Part shown: positions 26,008 through 33,575 of the stretch, piece by piece
Position numbering within the stretch: position 1 is the stretch's first letter
How the letters are laid out: each line of letters opens with the position of its first letter
NCBI GenBank assembly: GCA_934500705.1
Contig: CAKSTI010000020.1
Location: 1-37,279, forward strand
Direction of reading: 5' to 3'
DNA length: 37,279 nucleotides
Source: an uncultured Clostridia bacterium
GTDB lineage: Bacteria > Bacillota > Clostridia > UMGS1810
The notes under the pieces: model-generated
What the model saw: the letters and a program-made list of their open reading frames with translations, nothing else
Databases searched by the model: none
What the model was told of the DNA's origin: nothing
Translations under genes and position numbers: made by a program

Positions 26008-26292
26008 AGTTGAATATCATAAAAGGCTGTGACGAAGACGGTCGGATTGCAGAGTTTTGAGAGAGTTGGCGGTTGCTGCGAGCCAATGACGACGCTTTCC
26101 GTTGACCCATCACTTCCGAGCCGAACGTCCGAACCGCCTTGCGGTGTAGATACGTTCCGATGACTGCTGCGTCAGTGCAGAGGGCTTGATTGAGCCTGTG
26201 AGGGGTATGAGCTAACGCTTGTGCAATTTGAGTGGTACCGCGGAATATTACATTCCGTCTCAAAGAAATACTTTGGGGCGGAATTTTTGTTT
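26008..26292 (+). ncRNA. T-box riboswitch leader
   Basis: Complete T-box architecture. Stem I contains AGAGAG followed by an apical helix TTGGC...GCCAA (about 26060-26086); a stem III-like hairpin GGGCT...AGCCT follows near 26182-26197. The antiterminator is TTTGAG (26227-26232), the T-box bulge TGGTACCG (26233-26240), CGGAAT/ATTCCG, and CTCAAA (26259-26264). The competing terminator is a 14-bp stem, 26252-26265 with 26271-26284, followed by TTTTGTTT. TGGT would pair with an uncharged tRNA ending ACCA, i.e. discriminator A. By position relative to the end of stem I the specifier may be ATC (Ile, 26109-26111), but this is weakly supported. Unusually, the gene controlled is an acyl-CoA synthetase, not an aminoacyl-tRNA synthetase. 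Confidence 0.93.
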
Positions 26293-26321
26293 GCAAAAAA
26301 TTCTGCCGAGGGAGGATAATT

Positions 26322-28634
26322 ATGGAGAAAAAAACTGTTGACAATTCACCGGAGATGCTTGAACTTATGGAGGTTGCCCAGAGAATTAAGCAGACGAGAG
26401 AGCTTTTGGGCTACACCGCCGAGGAAATGGCTGAAAAAACAGAGGTTACGCTTGATGACTACAATGAGTTTGAAAGCGGAACAAGGGACTTTAACTTCAC
26501 ATTTATTTACAAATGCGCAAGGGCGTTCGGCGTTGACCCCACCGACCTTTTAAAGGGAACAAGCCCTACCCTCACGGGTTACGAGCTTACCAAAAAAGGT
26601 GCAGGACTTCCGATTACACGCCGTGCGGGCTACACATACAAAAACCTTGCGTCGCTTTTTAAAAACAAAATTTCCGAGCCGTTCTGGGTTAAAATCCCTT
26701 ACAGCGACGCCGACCTTGAAAAACCGCACTATTCACAGCACCAAGGTCAGGAAATGGACATCGTTATCAAGGGCAGAATGAAGGCGTGGATTGGCGACAA
26801 CTGCGAAATTCTTGAACCCGGCGACAGCATTTATTATAACAGTACCAAGCCGCACGCACTTGCCGCAATGGACGGCGAGGACGTCGAGATTTACGCAATA
26901 GTAATGCACGCAGAGGAAGGCTTTGCCCCCGGCGAATACTTAAACGACGCCGACGGCGACAAAGCACGTGAGGCACAGCCCTCAACCGCAGTTTACAAAA
27001 AGTACGTCTATACCGAAAAGGACGAAAAAGGCAGACTCAAAAAGATTTCCTTTATGCACGAAAACGAGTTTAACTTTGCCTTTGACTGCGTGGACGTTCT
27101 TGCAAAAAAATGCCCCGACAAAGTTGCTATGGTTTACGTTTCCAACGACAAAAAGGAAAAGCGCTTTACCTTTGCCGACATAAGCAAATACTCGTCTATG
27201 ACGGCAAATTACTTTGAAAATCTGGGAATTAAAAAGGGCGACAGAGTAATGCTCGTTCTAAAACGCCACTATCAGTTCTGGTTCTCAATCCTTGCACTGC
27301 ACAAGATTGGCGCAATAGCAATCCCGGCTACAAATCTGCTTTTGGAGCACGACTATGACTACCGCTTTAAGGCAGGCGGAGTTAAGGCAATCGTTTGCAC
27401 AGGCGACGGCGACGCCGCTCATCAGGTAGACCTTGCGGCGGCAAAGTGCCCGACGCTCGAAATAAAGGTTATAGTAAACGGCGAGCGTGAAGGCTGGCAT
27501 AACTTTAATGAGGATATGCCCCGTTTCAGCGATGTATACAACCGCACGGAGGACTCCCCCAAGGGTGACGACAAGATGGTAATGTTTTTCTCGTCCGGCA
27601 CAACGGGTTACCCCAAACTGGTTGCACATACGCACAAATATCCGCTGGGACACTTTATCACAGCAAAATACTGGCACAACGTAAACCCCGACGGAATACA
27701 CTTTACCATTTCCGACACGGGCTGGGGAAAGGCACTGTGGGGCAAGCTGTACGGTCAGTGGCTGTGCGAGGCGGCAGTGTTTGTATATGACTTTGACAAG
27801 TTTGCGGCAGAGGACATCTTGCCGATGTTTGCAAAGTATAATATCACCACATTCTGCGCACCGCCGACAATGTACCGTTTCTTTATTAAAGAGGACTTGT
27901 CAAAGTACGACCTTTCGAGCATAGAGTACTCCACAACGGCAGGCGAGGCTCTCAACCCCGAAGTTTATGAGCAGTGGAAAAAGGCAACCGGTCTGCGCCT
28001 TATGGAAGGCTTCGGTCAGACGGAAACCACCCTTACCGTCGGCACTCTGCGTGGTATGACGGCAAAGCCCGGCTCAATGGGTAAACCGAGCCCGATGTAC
28101 GATATAGACATCGTGCGTGACGACGGCACAAGCGCCGACATCGGCGAAACCGGCGAGATTATCGTCCGCACCGACAAGGGCGTTCCCTGCGGTTTGTTTG
28201 CCGGCTACTACGGCGACGAGGAGAACACCAAGAAATCGTGGCACGACGGAATGTACCACACAGGCGACCTTGCGTGGAAGGACGAGGACGGCTACTTCTG
28301 GTACGTCGGCAGAATTGACGATGTCATCAAGTCATCCGGCTACCGCATAGGACCCTTTGAGATAGAAAACGTAATTATGGAACTGCCCTACGTTCTTGAA
28401 TGTGCAATCACCGCCGTTCCCGACCCGATAAGAGGCCAGGTTGTAAAGGCAACGATTGTCCTCGTAAAGGGCAAGGAAAAGAGCGACGAGCTTAAAAAGG
28501 AAGTTCAGAACTACGTTAAAACTCACACCGCACCGTACAAATACCCCAGAGTGGTTGAGTTTGTGGACGACCTGCCCAAGACTATCAGCGGAAAAATCAG
28601 ACGTGTGGAAATCCGCAACAACGATAATAAGTAA
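26322..28634 (+). CDS. HTH-cupin-AMP-binding acyl-CoA synthetase
   Basis: 770 residues from ATG 26322 (GAGGGAGG ahead). A longer reading from 26232 would begin inside the T-box terminator and is rejected. Residues about 20-80 are a Cro/C1-type HTH (IKQTRELLGYTAEEMAEKTE); about 115-195 a cupin (HQGQEMDIVIKGRMKAWIGD, LEPGDSIYYNSTKPHAL); about 245-770 the adenylate-forming domain. Core motifs are FFSSGTTGYPKLVAH (about 420), STTAGEALNPEV, EGFGQTETT, YHTGDLAWKDEDGYFWYVGR and KTISGKIRR, with the adenylation lysine near 757. Closest in style to acetyl/medium-chain acyl-CoA synthetases; it should activate a carboxylic acid with ATP and CoA. The fused HTH-cupin suggests ligand sensing or dimerisation. 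T-box control implies the product feeds, or answers to, an amino acid pool, for instance branched-chain acids. Confidence 0.92.
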   Translation: MEKKTVDNSPEMLELMEVAQRIKQTRELLGYTAEEMAEKTEVTLDDYNEFESGTRDFNFTFIYKCARAFGVDPTDLLKGTSPTLTGYELTKKGAGLPITRRAGYTYKNLASLFKNKISEPFWVKIPYSDADLEKPHYSQHQGQEMDIVIKGRMKAWIGDNCEILEPGDSIYYNSTKPHALAAMDGEDVEIYAIVMHAEEGFAPGEYLNDADGDKAREAQPSTAVYKKYVYTEKDEKGRLKKISFMHENEFNFAFDCVDVLAKKCPDKVAMVYVSNDKKEKRFTFADISKYSSMTANYFENLGIKKGDRVMLVLKRHYQFWFSILALHKIGAIAIPATNLLLEHDYDYRFKAGGVKAIVCTGDGDAAHQVDLAAAKCPTLEIKVIVNGEREGWHNFNEDMPRFSDVYNRTEDSPKGDDKMVMFFSSGTTGYPKLVAHTHKYPLGHFITAKYWHNVNPDGIHFTISDTGWGKALWGKLYGQWLCEAAVFVYDFDKFAAEDILPMFAKYNITTFCAPPTMYRFFIKEDLSKYDLSSIEYSTTAGEALNPEVYEQWKKATGLRLMEGFGQTETTLTVGTLRGMTAKPGSMGKPSPMYDIDIVRDDGTSADIGETGEIIVRTDKGVPCGLFAGYYGDEENTKKSWHDGMYHTGDLAWKDEDGYFWYVGRIDDVIKSSGYRIGPFEIENVIMELPYVLECAITAVPDPIRGQVVKATIVLVKGKEKSDELKKEVQNYVKTHTAPYKYPRVVEFVDDLPKTISGKIRRVEIRNNDNK

Positions 28635-28648
28635 TAAAATGTATTTTT

Positions 28649-28690
28649 GCGCACCGTACGGGCTTCTCCGAACGGTGCGCTTTGTTTTTA
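28649..28690 (+). terminator. Intrinsic terminator of the acyl-CoA synthetase gene
   Basis: GCGCACCGT / ACGGTGCGC 9-bp stem, extended by CGG/CCG after one mismatch, then TTTGTTTTTA. It closes the T-box transcript before the hydG promoter. Confidence 0.85.
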
Positions 28691-28694
28691 TTGT

Positions 28695-28723
28695 TTGACA
28701 TTGACGGATTAATGTGTTATACT
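28695..28723 (+). promoter_or_regulatory. hydG promoter
   Basis: -35 TTGACA (28695-28700), 17-bp spacer, -10 TATACT (28718-28723). A leader of about 50 bases follows, with AAAGGACG before the ATG. Confidence 0.85.
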
Positions 28724-28780
28724 GTTTTTATATACTCTGAGGGGAAAGAGAAGTCTGACCTCTAAGAAAGGACGAAAGAT

Positions 28781-30196
28781 ATGTACGATGCAAAATCACT
28801 CAAAGCGGAGGAATTTATAAATCACGATGAGATTATGGAAACCCTCGCTTACGCCGATGAGAACAAGGATAACCTTGCACTTGTGGACGAGATAATTAAA
28901 AAGGCAGAAAACAGAAAGGGTCTTACCCACCGTGAGGCGTCCGTGCTCCTCGCCTGTCAGAACGAGGAGAGGATTAACAGGATTTATGACCTTGCCGAGC
29001 AGATTAAAAAGGACTTTTACGGCAACAGAATTGTAATGTTTGCTCCGCTGTACCTCTCCAACTACTGCGTAAACGGCTGTGTTTACTGCCCGTATCACCT
29101 TAAAAACAAGCATATTGCACGCAAAAAGCTGACACAGGAGGAAGTTAAGAACGAGGTCATCGCCCTTCAGGATATGGGGCACAAGCGCCTTGCCATCGAG
29201 GCAGGGGAAGACCCGGTCAACAACCCCATTGAATATATTTTGGAGTGCATAAAGACGATTTACTCCATTAAGCACAAAAACGGCGCTATCCGCAGGGTTA
29301 ACGTAAACATTGCGGCAACCACCGTCGAAAATTACAGAAAACTGCACAAAGCAGGAATAGGAACATACATTCTTTTCCAGGAAACATATCATAAGGAAAG
29401 CTACGAAAAGCTCCACCCCACCGGCCCCAAGCATAACTATGCCTACCACACGGAGGCAATGGACAGGGCAATGGAGGGCGGCATTGACGATGTAGGTCTG
29501 GGTGTACTTTTCGGGCTGGAACTTTACCGCTATGAATTTGCCGGACTGCTTATGCACGCAGAGCATTTGGAAGCGGTTCACGGCGTCGGACCGCATACCA
29601 TAAGCGTGCCGAGGGTAAAAAAGGCGGACGACATAGACCCGAACGCCTTTGATAACGGCATAAGCGACGAAATTTTCGCCAAGCTGTGCGCACTTATCAG
29701 AATATCCGTCCCCTACACTGGAATGATTATCTCCACACGTGAGAGCCAGGCACTGCGTGAAAAGGTTATCCGCCTCGGAGTTTCCCAGATAAGCGGAGCG
29801 TCAAGAACATCGGTCGGCGGCTACTGCGACGAGGAAAGACCGCACGACACCGAACAGTTTGACGTGTCCGACCAGAGAACGCTGGACGAGGTTGTGCGTT
29901 GGCTTATGCAGGCGGGATATATTCCGAGTTTCTGCACGGCGTGCTACCGTGAGGGCAGAACGGGCGACAGGTTTATGACTCTGCTTAAAAACGGGCAGAT
30001 TTCCAACTGCTGTTTGCCAAACGCCCTTATGACGTTAAAGGAGTATCTCGAAGACTACGCAAGTCCGGAAACAAAGGCACTGGGCGAAAAACTCATTGCC
30101 GAGGAACTCGAAAAAATACCAAACCCTAAGGTCAAAGCACTTGCAACTGAATATGCGGCAAACATCGGCGACGGCAAGAGGGATTTCAGATTTTAA
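28781..30196 (+). CDS. hydG: [FeFe]-hydrogenase H-cluster maturase, radical SAM tyrosine lyase
   Basis: 471 residues, normal HydG length. HydG cleaves tyrosine to make the CO and CN ligands of the H-cluster on a cysteine-bound Fe synthon. The radical-SAM motif CX3CX2C is CVNGCVYC (Cys96, Cys100, Cys103). The auxiliary-cluster motif CX2CX22C near the C-terminus is intact (CTACYREG ... ISNCC, about 385-411), which separates HydG from ThiH. Characteristic stretches include APLYLSNYCVNGC, QETYHKESYEKLHPTGPK and SGASRTSVGGY. HydE, HydF and the hydrogenase itself are not in this window, so hydG stands apart from them and has its own promoter. The organism is predicted to make or use H2 under anaerobiosis. 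A DtxR-family regulator follows after 28 bp. Confidence 0.96.
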   Translation: MYDAKSLKAEEFINHDEIMETLAYADENKDNLALVDEIIKKAENRKGLTHREASVLLACQNEERINRIYDLAEQIKKDFYGNRIVMFAPLYLSNYCVNGCVYCPYHLKNKHIARKKLTQEEVKNEVIALQDMGHKRLAIEAGEDPVNNPIEYILECIKTIYSIKHKNGAIRRVNVNIAATTVENYRKLHKAGIGTYILFQETYHKESYEKLHPTGPKHNYAYHTEAMDRAMEGGIDDVGLGVLFGLELYRYEFAGLLMHAEHLEAVHGVGPHTISVPRVKKADDIDPNAFDNGISDEIFAKLCALIRISVPYTGMIISTRESQALREKVIRLGVSQISGASRTSVGGYCDEERPHDTEQFDVSDQRTLDEVVRWLMQAGYIPSFCTACYREGRTGDRFMTLLKNGQISNCCLPNALMTLKEYLEDYASPETKALGEKLIAEELEKIPNPKVKALATEYAANIGDGKRDFRF

Positions 30197-30224
30197 AATT
30201 AAACATTTTTATGAGGTGTAAGCT

Positions 30225-30599
30225 ATGCAGATTAAAGAATCGGCGGAAAATTATCTTGAAGCAATATTAATGATAAAAAAGGAAAAAGGCAATGTACGCA
30301 GTATAGACGTTGCCAATCACCTTAATTTTACCAAACCGAGCGTATCGGTAGCAATGAAGTCTTTTCGTGAAGAAGGCTACGTCACTATGGACAATGACGG
30401 CAGCATTAATCTCACGCAAAAGGGTATGGAAATTGCCGAAAAGGTGTATGAACGCCACGAAGTCATAGCAAAGGCTCTTATAGCTCTGGGGATTGACGAG
30501 GAAGTAGCATATGAGGACAGTTGCAAAATAGAACACGACATCAGTCAGCAGACGTTTGACAAGATAAAAGAACACCTCAAAAAACACAATATTATGTAG
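30225..30599 (+). CDS. DtxR/MntR-family metal-responsive regulator (short)
   Basis: 124 residues, shorter than the usual 135-145 for MntR and lacking any SH3-like domain. ATG at 30225 with GAGGTG ahead. Winged HTH at about 5-65 (NVRSIDVANHLNFTKPSVSVAMKSFREEGYV), then the dimer/metal region (YERHEVIAKALIALGI, CKIEHDIS). Aligned with B. subtilis MntR, Asp8 is Asn9, Glu11 is Glu12, His77 is His78, Glu99 is Cys100, and Glu102/His103 are Glu103/His104. The Cys-x-x-Glu-His pattern is that of iron-sensing DtxR (Cys102, Glu105, His106). Iron sensing would suit co-transcription with hydG, an iron-sulfur enzyme; this is inference. A terminator follows directly. Confidence 0.88.
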   Translation: MQIKESAENYLEAILMIKKEKGNVRSIDVANHLNFTKPSVSVAMKSFREEGYVTMDNDGSINLTQKGMEIAEKVYERHEVIAKALIALGIDEEVAYEDSCKIEHDISQQTFDKIKEHLKKHNIM

Positions 30600-30605
30600 G
30601 CACTG

Positions 30606-30634
30606 CGGACGGCGCAAGCTGTCCGTATTTTATT
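30606..30634 (+). terminator. Intrinsic terminator of hydG-regulator operon
   Basis: CGGACGGC-gcaa-GCTGTCCG, an 8-bp stem with one G-T pair, followed by TATTTTATT. It starts 7 bp after the regulator stop. Confidence 0.75.
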
Positions 30635-30667
30635 GCAAAAATTTTGTAAACCCTCCGTGATTTTGTA

Positions 30668-30704
30668 TTGACAAACCAACGCCGTTATGTTATTATTGGT
30701 TTGT
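30668..30704 (+). promoter_or_regulatory. Promoter of beta-helix gene with flanking inverted repeat
   Basis: -35 TTGACA (30668-30673), 17-bp spacer, -10 TATTAT (30691-30696). A perfect 9-bp inverted repeat ACAAACCAA (30671-30679) / TTGGTTTGT (30696-30704) brackets the spacer and -10 box, a good position for an operator. Confidence 0.75.
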
Positions 30705-30748
30705 AAGCCATTATCAGCTTTTGCAGTGCAATTCAAGGAGGAAAGAAA

Positions 30749-32716
30749 ATGAAAGTTAAAAGAATTTTGGCGGCGGTTTTATTCGTACTTCTCACCTTGC
30801 CGGCGGCAGGCGTGTATGCGGACGCAGATACGCATAATCACTGCGTATGCGGCAAATCGGACTGCACGGAAAGCCACGAGAGTATAGGCACAACAAACTG
30901 GCAGGCGTGGAACGGCGGAGCCGTTACCGCATCTTCCGAAACCGCAGTATATTTGTATCTTGAAAATGATGTCACAATAACGGACACCCTCGTCATTTCC
31001 GACGGCACCGTGAACCTGTGTCTTAACGGCAAAACGCTGACGATAGACAAAACGGGTTATCCGGCTGTCAGTGTCGGCGCAAATCAAAAATTTGTACTCT
31101 GCGACTGCATCGGAACAGGCAAGATTACGGGCGCAAAGGGTTCGGCAGAGAAGGACACCGCACGTTTCGGCGCAGTAAACTGTAAGTCCGGCAGTAACTT
31201 TGTAATGTACGGCGGCAGTATAGCCGATAACGAAGTTAAGGGAGCAAATGGCGGCGGTATCTTTGTAAACGGCGGTACTTTCACTATGTACGGCGGCTCG
31301 GTTAATAACAACAAAGCGCCAAACGGTTCCGGCGGTGCAGTTTCTGTGGAAAACGGCAAAATATATACATACGGCGGCGAAATGAACGGAAACAGCGCAG
31401 CAAACGGCGGAGCAATGCACATCAAAGGCAGTACGGCAGGTAAAATACGCAATATAAAAGCTGCCGGCAACACTTCGTCGGATATGGGCGGAGCAATCTT
31501 TACCGAAACCAAAGGCTTAATAGAAATCCACGACATTGAATTAAACGACAACAAAGCAACAAGAGGCGGCGGAATTTATCTGAAAGGCGTTGAGAACAAT
31601 ATTTATACAAATATTTATAACGTCAACATACATAATAACTTTGCTACCACCAACGGCAAAGTCAATGGCAACGGCGGAGGTATTTTTCTCGACGGCTATG
31701 GCAAAAGTAACCAAGCTTTCAGCATATATGACAGCCAAATATACGACAACAATGCCGACGTTAACGGCGGAGGAATTTTTGCAACAGAGTCCGCTATGCT
31801 CAATTTGTACGGCGGCACTATCAGCGGTAACACTTGCGGTAACAGCGGCGGCGGTATCCGTGTAGCGGGAAGTACATATTTTCTTATTGCTGAGTACGAA
31901 AACACCGCTTACATAAAGGGAAACACGGCAAGCGACGGAGGCGGTATTTCCACAGGTGCCAATTCATTCAACCTAATCGGAAAATGCGAAATTGAGAACA
32001 ACACCGCAACAAACCGAGGCGGCGGTGTGTATATAAACAACAGTTCTATGTGGTTATTATTTAAGCAAACAACAGTGACAAAAAATACTGCTCCGCAGGG
32101 CGGCGGAATTTACTTGGACAAAGGCGATACCGGACGTGACCTTGAAATTTTGGGCGGAACAACGGTAATCGGAAACACCTCGTCTGTTAACGGCTCGGCA
32201 AACAATCTTTATCTCAACAACGGCAGAATGTTCCAATTTCGCAAGGGTCTGACAGGCACCGAAAAAGTCGGTGTGTCCGTGCCCGGAACGCCGACGCTTG
32301 CCGAACCGATAAACATAGAATGGGTATTTGATGAAGAGTGGCACGACACAAACGGCGACCGTTCAAATCTTATAATACCGGACAATGACAGTTACACTGT
32401 TATATACGACAGTAAACTCACAATGCACCGTCTTATTCCCAAACCGTCGCTGAAGCTGACAGCAGATAAAATATCGGTTTCAAATCTTAACAAACCGGCA
32501 GTTCTGTTTGTGGCAAGCTATGACGGAAACGGACTTTTGGACATCAAAAAAATTGAGATTGGCGCAGACATAGAAAAGACCATTGCGGAAACGGCTTTGA
32601 ACACAGTGAATGCGGTCAAAATATCGGCGTTCCTGTGGGACAACAGCGACGGCAAATGGGACGTCAATATGTATCCGCTCTGCAACGGTGCGCAAACGAA
32701 CCTTAAAGACCTTTAA
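30749..32716 (+). CDS. Secreted right-handed beta-helix surface protein
   Basis: 655 residues; ATG at 30749 after AAGGAGG. Signal peptide 1-25 (MKVKRILAAVLFVLLTLPAA), then a Cys/His-rich start HNHCVCGKSDC. Residues about 145-480 contain some ten repeats of the type GNTA..GGGIYV (for example GANGGGIFVNGG, NGNGGGIFLDGY, GNSGGGIRVAGS, TNRGGGVYINNS, APQGGGIYLDKG). This is the pattern of pectin-lyase-like parallel beta-helices of the polymorphic-outer-membrane-protein/adhesin type. The C-terminal domain (about 560-655, VNAVKISAFLWDNSDGKWD) matches the C-terminal module of the secreted proteins in the polysaccharide operon. No lyase catalytic residues were recognised, so binding or adhesion is the likelier role. 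An 18-bp palindrome (CCTTAAAG-ac-CTTTAAGG) covers the stop codon but has no T-tract. Confidence 0.82.
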   Translation: MKVKRILAAVLFVLLTLPAAGVYADADTHNHCVCGKSDCTESHESIGTTNWQAWNGGAVTASSETAVYLYLENDVTITDTLVISDGTVNLCLNGKTLTIDKTGYPAVSVGANQKFVLCDCIGTGKITGAKGSAEKDTARFGAVNCKSGSNFVMYGGSIADNEVKGANGGGIFVNGGTFTMYGGSVNNNKAPNGSGGAVSVENGKIYTYGGEMNGNSAANGGAMHIKGSTAGKIRNIKAAGNTSSDMGGAIFTETKGLIEIHDIELNDNKATRGGGIYLKGVENNIYTNIYNVNIHNNFATTNGKVNGNGGGIFLDGYGKSNQAFSIYDSQIYDNNADVNGGGIFATESAMLNLYGGTISGNTCGNSGGGIRVAGSTYFLIAEYENTAYIKGNTASDGGGISTGANSFNLIGKCEIENNTATNRGGGVYINNSSMWLLFKQTTVTKNTAPQGGGIYLDKGDTGRDLEILGGTTVIGNTSSVNGSANNLYLNNGRMFQFRKGLTGTEKVGVSVPGTPTLAEPINIEWVFDEEWHDTNGDRSNLIIPDNDSYTVIYDSKLTMHRLIPKPSLKLTADKISVSNLNKPAVLFVASYDGNGLLDIKKIEIGADIEKTIAETALNTVNAVKISAFLWDNSDGKWDVNMYPLCNGAQTNLKDL

Positions 32717-32728
32717 GGCCGACAGATA

Positions 32729-32757
32729 TTGACATTTTGTTAGTTTTGTGCTATTAT
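32729..32757 (+). promoter_or_regulatory. Promoter of tetR-family gene
   Basis: -35 TTGACA (32729-32734), 17-bp spacer, extended -10 TGC-TATTAT (TATTAT 32752-32757). Confidence 0.85.
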
Positions 32758-32787
32758 TAGTAGGAAAAATAAAAAACGGAGAAAATT

Positions 32788-33471
32788 ATGAGCAGAAGAT
32801 ACAGCAGTGAGGACTCGAAAAGGAGAATACTTTCGGCGTGTGTAAAGTTTTTTATCGAAAAGGGCTATCACAACACCACCCTTTCCGAGATTTTGGGAGC
32901 GGCAGACGTTACAAGCTCCACATTCCAGAACATTTTCCGCAGTAAGGACGGCGTGCTTTTGGATTTGACGGAATTTATGTTCGACAGCCAGTTTGCGGCG
33001 GCAAGAGAAATCGCACCGAAAGACGTCAAACCCGTGTTTATCTATGCGGCGGAAACGGCAATTCAGATGACGCTGACGGAACTTAACGAAAACCTGCGTG
33101 ATGTTTACGTAGAGGCGTATTCCAACGACAAAACCGTGGAGTGCATTTATGAGCGCACATCATCGGAACTGTACAGAATTTTCGGTTCGTATATGCCGGG
33201 TTATTCCGAGAGCGATTTTTACGAATTGGAGATTGGATCTGCCGGCATAATGCGCAACTATATGGCAAGGCGGTGCGACAAATACTTTACACTCGAAAAG
33301 AAGCTTGAACGTTTCCTCGATATGAGTATGAGAGTGTATAACGTTCCGGAGGAGGAACGCAAAGAGGCGCTCGGCTTTGTGACGTCGCTCGACATACGCA
33401 AGGTGGCAAACCGGATAATGCAGGAGCTTTTTAAATCGCTTGCTATGCGCTTTGAATTTGAACTTTCTTAA
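32788..33471 (+). CDS. TetR-family transcriptional regulator
   Basis: 227 residues; ATG at 32788 with GGAG ahead. The N-terminal HTH is typical (KRRILSACVKFFIEKGYHNTTLSEILGAADVTSSTFQNIFRSKDGVLLDLTEFMF, residues about 10-65). The rest is the all-helical dimerisation/ligand domain with no further clue to the ligand. It has its own promoter and a strong terminator, so it is a single-gene unit. It lies directly upstream of the recombinase gene and the phase-variable polysaccharide operon, but no operator linking it to them was found. Confidence 0.92.
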   Translation: MSRRYSSEDSKRRILSACVKFFIEKGYHNTTLSEILGAADVTSSTFQNIFRSKDGVLLDLTEFMFDSQFAAAREIAPKDVKPVFIYAAETAIQMTLTELNENLRDVYVEAYSNDKTVECIYERTSSELYRIFGSYMPGYSESDFYELEIGSAGIMRNYMARRCDKYFTLEKKLERFLDMSMRVYNVPEEERKEALGFVTSLDIRKVANRIMQELFKSLAMRFEFELS

Positions 33472-33490
33472 TAACTTTTAAAACACAAAA

Positions 33491-33527
33491 CGATATGAAT
33501 GTCTTTTGACATTTGTATCGTTTTTTT
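33491..33527 (+). terminator. Intrinsic terminator of tetR-family gene
   Basis: 13-bp stem CGATATGAATGTC / GACATTTGTATCG (two G-T pairs), TTTT loop, followed by TTTTTTT. It separates the TetR gene from the recombinase gene. Confidence 0.92.
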
Positions 33528-33542
33528 ATTTTGTGGTAAAAT
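33513..33542 (+). promoter_or_regulatory. Weak promoter of the recombinase gene
   Basis: Extended -10 TGG-TAAAAT (TAAAAT 33537-33542) with a poor -35 TTGTAT at 18 bp. The -35 lies inside the terminator stem of the upstream gene. Low-level expression of the recombinase would be expected. Confidence 0.5.
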
Positions 33543-33575
33543 GATTAATATTCGGTTAATGAAAGGAAGTAGACT

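Noticed and set aside
26232..26321. Upstream GTG start extending the acyl-CoA synthetase by 30 residues
   Set aside because: It would begin inside the T-box antiterminator and run through the terminator; the ATG at 26322 has a strong ribosome site.
28796..29596. Minus-strand frame of 266 codons inside hydG
   Set aside because: Antisense shadow of a well-conserved HydG; no promoter or ribosome site and a Cys-rich nonsense composition.
30749..32716. Pectate lyase assignment for the beta-helix protein
   Set aside because: The GGGI-type repeats fit adhesin-like parallel beta-helices; no calcium-binding Asp cluster or catalytic Arg/Lys motif of pectate lyases was recognised.
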